DNA from: Desulfobulbaceae bacterium
GTDB lineage: Bacteria; Desulfobacterota; Desulfobulbia; Desulfobulbales; SURF-16
Direction: 5' to 3'
NCBI GenBank assembly: GCA_023230525.1
Contig: JALNXE010000031.1
Coordinates: forward strand, 1 to 41,436
Length of the DNA: 41,436 nt
Part shown: one piece after another, positions 1 to 6,673 of the stretch
Numbering within the stretch: position 1 is the stretch's first letter
Layout: every line of letters begins with the position of its first letter
Translations under genes and position numbers: made by a program
Notes under the pieces: model-generated
The model's database searches: none
What the model saw: the letters and a program-made list of their open reading frames with translations, nothing else
What the model was told of the DNA's origin: nothing

Positions 1-714
<714 letters not shown>

Positions 715-781
715 AAAAATAAGCCGATAAGTTGCTAAGCTGTTAAGAGAGCCTCTTTCAAAATGACCATAATGAACATGT

Positions 782-855
782 CGTCATTCCGGGCAAGCGT
801 AGCGCGACCCGGAATCCATTGTGCTTCCTGGATTCCCGCTTTCGCGGGAATGACG
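782..855. repeat. palindromic dispersed repeat, family B, copy 1
   Basis: An intergenic imperfect palindrome whose ends are CGTCATTCC and GGAATGACG. Inside it is a second inverted repeat, TTCCGGG/CCCGGAA, enclosing a CAAGCGTAGCGCGA loop. A shortened copy lies at 19121-19176 and a diverged one at 30658-30700. It has the look of a REP/MITE-like element; no ORF is inside. It lies between asd and rsmD and could fold in the asd transcript tail. Confidence 0.7.
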
Positions 856-978
856 GCGAATTGATTTTATCTCATTTTGCAAGAAGCTCAAGAAAAAGAA
901 AACCGCGCCGCCGGAGTGTAGCGGCAGCGGACCCAGGGGGACGAAGGTCCCGGTCGGCAAAAGCCATACCAGACAAGA

Positions 979-1554
979 ATGCGTATTATCGCCGGAACGG
1001 CCAGGGGCCGCAGACTTTGTTCACCCGGCAGTGGTACGTTTGACATCCGGCCGACCTCGGACCGGGCCAGGGAGGCGCTTTTTAGTATCCTGGCAGGGGA
1101 GGTCGCCGGAGCCAGGGTGCTTGATCTTTTTGCCGGAACAGGCGCCCTGGGTCTGGAGGCCTTGAGCCGCGGGGCGGAATCAGCGGTCTTTGTGGACAAG
1201 GGCCGTTCGGCCGTCGGCCTGATCGGCAAAAATATTCAATTGTGCGGCTTTTGGGAAAAATCCGTGGTGTTGCAAAGGGATTTGACCAGGAGCCTTTCTT
1301 TTTTGCAGCAGCCCCATGCAACGGCCGCCGGAGGGTTTTCCCTGGTTTTCATCGATCCCCCCTATAAGACGATGCTGGCGGAAACCATCATCCTGGAACT
1401 CGGCAAAAGGGAAATCGTCAGCCCCGGCGGGCTGCTGGTGGCGGAGTCGCGTTCCAGCGGCCAGCTGCCCGCAGAGATCTCCCCCTTCTCCCTGGTGGAT
1501 AAGCGGGTGTATGGGGAGGCCGGTTTCTGGTTTTATCGAAAGATGAATTCGTGA
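979..1554 (+). CDS. rsmD: 16S rRNA (guanine(966)-N(2))-methyltransferase RsmD
   Basis: A 191-residue protein that begins with the family signature MRIIAGTARGR, then RPTSDRAREALFSIL, the SAM-binding motif LDLFAGTGALGLEALSRGA (about residues 49-67) and the catalytic DPPY motif near residue 126. RsmD transfers a methyl group from SAM to N2 of G966 of 16S rRNA during 30S assembly. Length matches the family. The ATG at 979 has no strong Shine-Dalgarno, but no other in-frame start exists between it and the upstream stop at 919. It commonly sits directly before coaD, as here. Confidence 0.93.
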   Translation: MRIIAGTARGRRLCSPGSGTFDIRPTSDRAREALFSILAGEVAGARVLDLFAGTGALGLEALSRGAESAVFVDKGRSAVGLIGKNIQLCGFWEKSVVLQRDLTRSLSFLQQPHATAAGGFSLVFIDPPYKTMLAETIILELGKREIVSPGGLLVAESRSSGQLPAEISPFSLVDKRVYGEAGFWFYRKMNS

Positions 1555-1567
1555 AAACTGAAAATTT

Positions 1568-1639
1568 ACCACAGAGCCCGCAGAGAGCTGATTTTTTGTA
1601 ACAAAAAATATTTTTCTGGGATCTCTGGGTACTCCGTGG
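1568..1639. repeat. palindromic dispersed repeat, family A, copy 1
   Basis: It begins ACCACAGAGCCCGCAGAG and ends TCTCTGGGTACTCCGTGG, so the ends are inverted complements around an AT-rich centre. A second copy with the same end sequences is at 17569-17640. It lies between rsmD and coaD and contains no gene. Elements starting with CCACAGAG are common intergenic repeats in deltaproteobacterial genomes. Confidence 0.65.
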
Positions 1640-1699
1640 CGAAAAAATATTTTTTATCAGTTCGCGAGAAAATGAAATGGAAAAAGAGAGGGACATCTT

Positions 1700-2224
1700 G
1701 TGAGTGATTATCAGCCGTTTGTCGCACCTGAGGTGACAGAGACCATTGCCGTGTATCCCGGCACCTTTGATCCGATCACCATGGGGCATCTTGATATCAT
1801 CCAGCGGGCCCTGCATCTGTTTGACAAGGTGGTCATCGCCGTTGCCGAAAATGCGGCGAAGAAGACCCTGTTTCCGCTGGAGGAGAGACTGGAGATGATC
1901 CGTGACTGTTTCCCGCCCGATGATAAACGCATCGAGGTGGCGGCAGTGAAAGGCCTGCTGGTGGATTATGCCTATACCAAAGGCGCCAGGGTCATTGTCC
2001 GCGGTCTGCGGGCGGTTTCCGATTTTGACTATGAGTTTCAGCTGGCATTGATGAACCGCCGCATTGAACGCGAGGTGGAAACCGTATTCCTCATGACGGG
2101 ATTCCGCTGGATCTACATCAGTTCCAGCATCATTAAGGAGGCGGCCCGGCATGGCGGGGATGTCAGCGGTCTGGTGCCTGATCATGTCTGTGAAAAGCTG
2201 CGCCAGTGTTTTCTGGTAAAATAA
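1700..2224 (+). CDS. coaD: phosphopantetheine adenylyltransferase
   Basis: A 174-residue enzyme of the nucleotidyltransferase superfamily that adenylates 4'-phosphopantetheine to dephospho-CoA, the penultimate step of coenzyme A synthesis. The P-loop-like YPGTFDPITMGHLDII (T/HxGH as TMGH) is at about residues 18-33 and the C-terminal ISSSIIKEAA at about 146-155. The GTG start at 1700 is preceded by GAGAGGGA at good distance. It gives an N-terminal extension of about 16 residues compared with typical CoaD; a GTG just before YPGTFDP would be a more conventional length but has no clear ribosome-binding site. The family call is very secure. Confidence 0.94.
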   Translation: MSDYQPFVAPEVTETIAVYPGTFDPITMGHLDIIQRALHLFDKVVIAVAENAAKKTLFPLEERLEMIRDCFPPDDKRIEVAAVKGLLVDYAYTKGARVIVRGLRAVSDFDYEFQLALMNRRIEREVETVFLMTGFRWIYISSSIIKEAARHGGDVSGLVPDHVCEKLRQCFLVK

Positions 2225-2282
2225 TGAAGACAACTTGCTGCGTTGTTGTAACATATTGAAATAAATTGAGTTATTCGAGTTT

Positions 2283-2435
2283 ATGAAGTTTTTTTCCGTA
2301 AAGAAGCCGGAATCCAGTGGTCAGCGGACAAGCGGTAAGGTGAAAAAAAAATGTTATCCCGGCTGCGCCATGCGCTGCGGCCGTAAGCCCGTGGTGCCGG
2401 CTGCGGATGTCCGTGCCGGCAAGGCCAGGGGTTAG
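2283..2435 (+). CDS. small Cys-rich basic ORF upstream of the Rieske gene
   Basis: A 50-codon ORF from ATG 2283 to TAG 2433-2435, ending 3 nt before the Rieske start. The translation is strongly basic and contains a CYPGCAMRC motif (C-x3-C-x3-C) at residues 24-32. No family is recognised. The tight spacing suggests translational coupling to the Rieske gene. The upstream sequence has only a weak ribosome-binding site (GAGTTT). It could be a real metal- or cofactor-related accessory peptide, or a chance ORF. Confidence 0.4.
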   Translation: MKFFSVKKPESSGQRTSGKVKKKCYPGCAMRCGRKPVVPAADVRAGKARG

Positions 2436-2438
2436 CGC

Positions 2439-2849
2439 ATGACAGAGCAGCGGCGGATTTTTCTGCGCAACGGTTGGGACTGGATTCGGCTTGCCGCCAC
2501 CGCCGCTCTCTGTTACCCGCTGTTTCGTTTCGTCAAGTTCAAGGTGCCGAAGAAACCGCGCCTGGTCAAGGTGGAAAAACTGATGAAGGTCGGCGATGTT
2601 CATCTTGACCAGGAATTTGTCCTGTTTCATGATAAATCCGCTACCTGGGCGGTTTCCCGCATCTGCACCCACCTCGGCTGCCGGCTTAATTTCAGTGAAA
2701 AGGAACATCTGCTCATCTGCCCATGCCATCAGAGTAAGTTTACCACCAGAGGGGTGAGGGTTTCCGGGCCGGCGGAGAGGAATTTGCCGCTCTTTGCCGT
2801 GGAAAAAATGAGCGGCGAAAATGCCAAGGGTTTTATTGTCTCCCTGTAA
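2439..2849 (+). CDS. Rieske 2Fe-2S protein of a cytochrome bc-type complex
   Basis: A 136-residue protein with a basic N-terminus (RRIFLRNG) and a hydrophobic anchor at about residues 14-32, then a Rieske domain. The cluster ligands are clear: CTHLGC (C76, H78) and CPCHQS (C94, H97), with the disulfide cysteines C81 and C96, followed by the conserved GPAxxxLP stretch. It would pass electrons from quinol at the outer face of the inner membrane. The canonical CPCHGS is CPCHQS here. The next gene, a cytochrome b, begins 13 nt after the stop, so the two probably form one complex. No cytochrome c gene follows. Confidence 0.88.
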   Translation: MTEQRRIFLRNGWDWIRLAATAALCYPLFRFVKFKVPKKPRLVKVEKLMKVGDVHLDQEFVLFHDKSATWAVSRICTHLGCRLNFSEKEHLLICPCHQSKFTTRGVRVSGPAERNLPLFAVEKMSGENAKGFIVSL

Positions 2850-2862
2850 TGTCCGACTGACT

Positions 2863-3693
2863 ATGAAACGACTTCTGCTGGAATCAAAATGGGGGGCCAT
2901 GAGCCTGGTGGCGCTCTATATCTCGATCCTGTCGGGGGTCGTCCTTGCCCTGCAGTATGACGAAGTCCACCCGTTTTACTCCGCCGCTTCCCTTGATCTG
3001 CTCATTCCCTTCGGCAGCTTCTGGCGCTCCCTGCATTTTTACTCAAGCCAGCTTTTTTTTCTGATCGCCGTGGTTCATCTGGTCGCCATCCTTTATGGCC
3101 CGGGCGACCGGCTTGCCCTGGGCAAATGGCTCTGGCTCATTGCCGGCATGCCGGTAGCCCTGCTGCTGCTGTTCACCGGTTATGTGCTGCGGGGAGACGC
3201 CACGGGTGAGTCTGCCGGGCTGATAGCGGAAAACATCTGTCTCTCCATCCCGGTCATCGGCACCATGCTCAATTCCCTGCTGTTTGCCGTGGCCGAGGAG
3301 GGGATGAAACGGGTCTATGCCAACCATATCGTCGGCCTGGGAGTGCTGTGGATCATTTTCACCTGGGATCATCTGCGCCGCTACCGGGTAACCGTTAACC
3401 AGCACGGCTGGTTTGTTCTGGGAATTATTGCCTTTTCGCTCGTTTTTTCTGCCCCGATGGAGCCCATGCAAATGGGGGTCTTTCATATTGCCGGGCCCTG
3501 GTTTTTTCTCGGACTGCAGGAGCTGCTCCGCTATATGCAGCCGTTTGTGGCTGGGGTCCTGGTGCCCCTGGTGTTCATGGTTTCGCTGGGTTTTCTGCAG
3601 ACGAACCATGCCTGGGGAAGAAGCGCCAGGTTTTTTGCCGGGGCCTGGTTGATTCTCTATGGCTGCATCACCCTGGTTGCCCTGGGCAGATGA
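2863..3693 (+). CDS. cytochrome b6-like membrane subunit
   Basis: A 276-residue polytopic protein, partner of the Rieske protein just upstream. The four haem-ligand histidines are present as H58/H72 (SLHFY, VVHLV) and H155/H170 (ANHIVG, WDHLRR). The 15-residue spacing of the second pair is the b6 type rather than the bc1 type. About seven or eight hydrophobic helices are visible, extending beyond the b6 part into a subunit-IV-like C-terminus. Where the quinol-site PEWY motif is expected, the sequence is HIAGPWFFLGLQE, so the catalytic glutamate is missing from that position. The start is ATG 2863; an in-frame opening further upstream overlaps the Rieske gene. Confidence 0.85.
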   Translation: MKRLLLESKWGAMSLVALYISILSGVVLALQYDEVHPFYSAASLDLLIPFGSFWRSLHFYSSQLFFLIAVVHLVAILYGPGDRLALGKWLWLIAGMPVALLLLFTGYVLRGDATGESAGLIAENICLSIPVIGTMLNSLLFAVAEEGMKRVYANHIVGLGVLWIIFTWDHLRRYRVTVNQHGWFVLGIIAFSLVFSAPMEPMQMGVFHIAGPWFFLGLQELLRYMQPFVAGVLVPLVFMVSLGFLQTNHAWGRSARFFAGAWLILYGCITLVALGR

Positions 3694-3848
3694 GGCGGGG
3701 CAGGCAGGTGCGACCCGCCCGTTAAAGGGGCCCCCGCCGGCAGGTCCCGATTCTTTTCCCCTCGCAGTCCGCAGTTCCCCCCCCAGCAGCTCATGAAAAC
3801 CCGGTGGCAGGCCGATGAGAGAAAAAAAGAATATACTTTTATCCGTTG

Positions 3849-3889
3849 TTGACAAATAATAATAACATGACATCAGCTTGTTAAGCTGA
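3849..3889 (+). promoter_or_regulatory. possible promoter -35 with downstream palindrome
   Basis: A perfect TTGACA at 3849-3854 is followed by an AT-rich stretch and then a 7-bp inverted repeat TCAGCTT-GTT-AAGCTGA at 3873-3889. No good -10 box is seen at 16-18 nt, so the promoter is uncertain. The palindrome could be an operator for the gene starting at 3962. It lies in the 268-base gap after the cytochrome b gene. Confidence 0.3.
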
Positions 3890-3961
3890 CTGCCGCTGCA
3901 GGCCGCGGCTGGTCCTGCAGGAACTATTTTCCGGAAACTCGATGAATTCTGGTGGCCATTG

Positions 3962-5080
3962 ATGGGAAGTCTTCTTGAAGCGCAATTTAAAATTGTCAGC
4001 GCCAGGGATTGCCCTTTGTACGCGGAGGGAGAAGAGTTCCGTCTGTCCGGGGTCGCCCTGCATCCTCCAATTGGCAAGCCTGCCTGCCTTTTTCTGGCCC
4101 GGGAGATTACGGAGATCGTTGTTGAAAAGATGGGGGCGGATGCCACTCCCGGCCCGAGTGAGAAAAAGGGAAAAAAGGACAAGAAGGAATTCAACTGCAG
4201 CGGCTGCAGCGGGCTGATCAAGTTTGCCTATGTGGAGGAGAGCCGATTCTACACCCCCCAGATGCGCATGCTGGCGGCGGCGGAAAATCGGGACCAGTCC
4301 CGGAAAATGGGTTCCCTTTTCAGTTTGATGAACACCTTTTCCTTTTTCCAGACCCTGGAAGAGGACAGCCTCAAGGAGATCTTTTCCTGCCTCACCATGA
4401 AGAACTTCAGGCCGGATGAACTGATCCTGCACCGAGGTCATTCCGGCCGCTATCTTTATTTTATCGTTTCCGGCCGGGTGGCGGTGCTTGATGAGAATAA
4501 CCTCACCATTGCCCTGCTCGGCCGGGGAGAAATTTTCGGCGAGATGAGCCTGTTCAGCGGCCAACCTGTCTGCGCCTCCATCAAGGCCGTGGAACCGGTA
4601 AAAATCCTCACCCTTTCCGGCAAGGATCTGAGCCAGATTCTGATCAGGCATCCCTTTCTGCAGATGTCCTTTACCCGTCTGCTGGTGCAGCGCCTGGCGG
4701 AAACCAATCTCAGCCACACGGAAAAGATGTCCCTGGCCTTCACCGGACAGCTCATGGAACTGCCGCCTTCCGAGCTTTTTCAGATGCTCAATGAAAATGT
4801 CAAAACAGGCGTGGTGGAACTTAACCTGGCTGACGGCCCTGCCACGGTCATCTTCAGTGATGGAGAGGTGGTGCGGGTGCGCTATAAAGGGCAGGAGGGC
4901 GCCGAGGCCTTTTATGCGATTCTCAAGGAGCAGCAGGGGCGTTTCAAGTTCTCTTCATCCATTTCGCTGGAAGAGATGGGCGCGCCGCCCATCGCCAGTT
5001 TCATGAAACTGCTGATGGACGGCCTGCGGAAAATCGACGAGGACTATCCAGTGGAAGAGGAAGAAGCAGGGGAGCAGTAG
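3962..5080 (+). CDS. cNMP-binding-fold / DUF4388 regulatory protein
   Basis: A 372-residue soluble protein in three parts. The N-terminal region (1-115) carries a lysine-rich linker and a CSGC pair (residues 79-82). A cyclic-nucleotide-binding fold lies at about 120-245 (LILHRGHSGRYLYFIVSGRVAVL, GRGEIFGEMSLFSG). A C-terminal DUF4388/PatA-type domain lies at about 258-355, with an acidic tail. The phosphate-binding cassette reads GQPVCASIKA and lacks the usual arginine (PRxA), so classical cAMP binding is doubtful. No helix-turn-helix is seen, so it is probably a signalling adaptor rather than a Crp-type regulator. ATG 3962 is chosen over TTG 3959; GGTGG lies upstream. Confidence 0.75.
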   Translation: MGSLLEAQFKIVSARDCPLYAEGEEFRLSGVALHPPIGKPACLFLAREITEIVVEKMGADATPGPSEKKGKKDKKEFNCSGCSGLIKFAYVEESRFYTPQMRMLAAAENRDQSRKMGSLFSLMNTFSFFQTLEEDSLKEIFSCLTMKNFRPDELILHRGHSGRYLYFIVSGRVAVLDENNLTIALLGRGEIFGEMSLFSGQPVCASIKAVEPVKILTLSGKDLSQILIRHPFLQMSFTRLLVQRLAETNLSHTEKMSLAFTGQLMELPPSELFQMLNENVKTGVVELNLADGPATVIFSDGEVVRVRYKGQEGAEAFYAILKEQQGRFKFSSSISLEEMGAPPIASFMKLLMDGLRKIDEDYPVEEEEAGEQ

Positions 5081-5093
5081 CCCCCCCCCCTTC

Positions 5094-5480
5094 TCAGTTG
5101 CTTTCGACCTTGATCTGGAAAGGTTTCACGGCGGATGATTTGGGCAGATGGAGAGAGAGGACCCCATTGCTGAATTCCGCCGCGGTTTTTTCCACATCAA
5201 TGCCTTTCGGCAGGGTGAACACCCGGCGATAGTCCGCGGCGTCGAATTCCCGGCGTTGGCAGGTTCCGCTGAAGCCCGCGGAAAAGGCGGCTTCTATGGT
5301 CAGGGTATTGTTTTCCAGATTGATTGACAGATCTTCCTTGCCCACCCCGGGTAAATCCGCCACCAGCAGTATTTCATCATCATTGACAAAAATATCCACA
5401 TCCGGGGTATTGGTCTTGCCCGGTTTGAGAACCTCGGGGCTATCCTGGGCCGGTTTGCTCATTTCACGTTCCGTACTCAT
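5094..5480 (-). CDS. small heat-shock protein (Hsp20/alpha-crystallin), second of pair
   Basis: A 128-residue ATP-independent holdase with an alpha-crystallin domain at about residues 25-125: DVDIFVNDDEILLVADLPGV, the ENNTLTIEA strand, and the C-terminal NGVLSLHLPK (GxLxLxLPK) motif. An unusual cysteine occurs mid-domain (FSGTCQRREF). The start is ATG with a near-perfect AAAGGAGG ribosome-binding site. It lies 12 nt downstream of the other hsp20 gene and is certainly cotranscribed with it. It would form hetero- or homo-oligomers that hold unfolding proteins in the cytoplasm. Confidence 0.9.
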   Translation of the reverse strand: MSTEREMSKPAQDSPEVLKPGKTNTPDVDIFVNDDEILLVADLPGVGKEDLSINLENNTLTIEAAFSAGFSGTCQRREFDAADYRRVFTLPKGIDVEKTAAEFSNGVLSLHLPKSSAVKPFQIKVESN

Positions 5481-5492
5481 TGCTGACCTCCT

Positions 5493-5936
5493 TTACGCTG
5501 CCTGCACAACAATTTTTTTCGGTTTTGCCGCCTGGATCTTCACAAGTTTCACCGTCAAAATGCCGTTTTTCAGGCTGGCAGAGGTCTTTTCCGGATCAAT
5601 TTCCACCGGCAGCGTGAAACTGCGGGAAAAGGGGGCAACGTTGCGTTCCTGGCGTAGGATGGCGTAACCTTGCGGGGTGTTTTCTCTACGTTCACCTTTA
5701 ATGGTGAGCAGGTTGTTGTGGAGTTTGATATTGATTTCATCTTCGCTGACGCCGGGAAGTTCACTGTAAACAAGGATATGGTCGCCATCATCATAGAAAT
5801 TGGTTGGCGGCCAGACGCCGCCCTGGGAAAGATTGCCCCGACCGCTCTCAAAATCTTCAAGAAACCTGTTCATCTGGTTTTTGAAGAAATCCATGGTCCC
5901 GAAAATTCTGTCAATGTCGTTGAGTCTTCTGATCAT
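5493..5936 (-). CDS. small heat-shock protein (Hsp20/alpha-crystallin), first of pair
   Basis: A 147-residue Hsp20 with a longer N-terminal arm (MIRRLNDIDRIFGTMDFF), an alpha-crystallin domain at about residues 43-140 (ILVYSELPGVSEDEINIKL, NNLLTIKGERR) and the NGILTVKL signature near the C-terminus. The ribosome-binding site GGAGG lies 7 nt before the ATG. Tandem hsp20 pairs of this kind are common in Desulfobacterota and geobacters. It is the promoter-proximal gene; a sigma70-like promoter lies at 5999-6027. Family assignment is secure; the client range cannot be read from sequence. Confidence 0.9.
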   Translation of the reverse strand: MIRRLNDIDRIFGTMDFFKNQMNRFLEDFESGRGNLSQGGVWPPTNFYDDGDHILVYSELPGVSEDEINIKLHNNLLTIKGERRENTPQGYAILRQERNVAPFSRSFTLPVEIDPEKTSASLKNGILTVKLVKIQAAKPKKIVVQAA

Positions 5937-5998
5937 GCTTCATCCTCCGTCTGCCGGTTAATTTTCTTTTTATATCAATATGTTAAATTTTTGATTAA

Positions 5999-6027
5999 AA
6001 GATAATTTCGCTTGTCTTCAAAGTCAA
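5999..6027 (-). promoter_or_regulatory. candidate sigma70-type promoter for the hsp20 pair
   Basis: On the minus strand, TTGACT (6022-6027) is separated by 17 nt from TATCTT (5999-6004), 63 nt before the hsp20 start. No sigma32-type CCCCAT -10 box and no CIRCE inverted repeat is seen nearby. Confidence 0.45.
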
Positions 6028-6257
6028 GGCAGCCACACGCCCGGCATTAACAATTTTTTGCAGTCATTGCCACGGTGGGTGGCGGGCCTTGGGGGAGAAG
6101 CGGTTGAGCAGCGGGGAGAGGGCTCCTAATCATGATTGTTCACCGCACCCCTTCACGGGCGGCGGGTATGCATAGACGGGAACTTGCCGGGGGCAACCGG
6201 GGGCGGTTGCCGCACGGCCTGCGGCAAGGCGCCCGGCGGGGTGAAAAATCGCGGGCC
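6028..6257. other. gene-free stretch between convergent/divergent units (part of 5937-6257)
   Basis: The 321 bases 5937-6257 separate the hsp20 promoter from the end of the receiver gene. Besides the promoter at 5999-6027, they hold a strong hairpin at 6207-6227 (TTGCCGCA/TGCGGCAA, loop CGGCC). It is not followed by a T-run on either strand, so it is not a standard terminator, though it may protect the 3' end of the operon read from the right. No convincing ORF was found. Confidence 0.4.
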
Positions 6258-6656
6258 TCAGGCCGCCGCCATTTTTTCTCTTCTCTTTGTTTCCGCCTTG
6301 CGGATTACCTCAAGAATTTCCCCCAGTTTGAAAGGCTTGGCCAGAAAATCAAATACTCCTTTGCTGAATGATTGCTTGGCCGTTTCCATGGTGGCAAAAC
6401 CGGTGATGACGATCACCTCGGTCGAGGGAGAACGTCTCTTGGCCTCGGTCAGAAATTCCATGCCGTTGATGCCTTCCATCTTCAGGTCGGTGATGATGAT
6501 GTCGAAATCCCTTTCCCGGATGCGGCTCATGGCATCAATACTGCGGACAAAGGCCTCCACCTCATAGCCGTTTTTATCAAGGGATGGCTTCAGCCGTTTG
6601 CTGACAATCGGCTCATCGTCCAGGATGAGGATTGATGTCTTCTGTGGTATAGTCAT
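6258..6656 (-). CDS. stand-alone response regulator receiver
   Basis: A 132-residue single receiver domain: acidic pocket DD at 13-14, phospho-acceptor D57 (FDIIITDLKM), the switch threonine in VIVITGFA and the lysine in FLAKPFK. There is no output domain. The start is ATG 6656, set by GGAGGG six nt upstream; an earlier in-frame ATG at 6677 lacks such a site. The gene overlaps the 3' end of the PEP-synthase-like gene (stop at 6674) only if the earlier start is used; either way the two are tightly linked. It probably transmits phosphoryl signals to or from the neighbour operon, but its kinase is not adjacent. Confidence 0.88.
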   Translation of the reverse strand: MTIPQKTSILILDDEPIVSKRLKPSLDKNGYEVEAFVRSIDAMSRIRERDFDIIITDLKMEGINGMEFLTEAKRRSPSTEVIVITGFATMETAKQSFSKGVFDFLAKPFKLGEILEVIRKAETKRREKMAAA

Positions 6657-6673
6657 GGGAGTCCCTCCGGGTA

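Noticed and set aside
898..975. Cyclic-di-GMP or cobalamin riboswitch before rsmD
   Set aside because: The GGACG/GGCAAAAGCC pieces are suggestive, but the conserved order of either class is not present.
3043..4221. 392-codon minus-strand frame over the cytochrome b gene and the following gap
   Set aside because: No motifs, no ribosome-binding site, and it opposes a gene with intact haem ligands.
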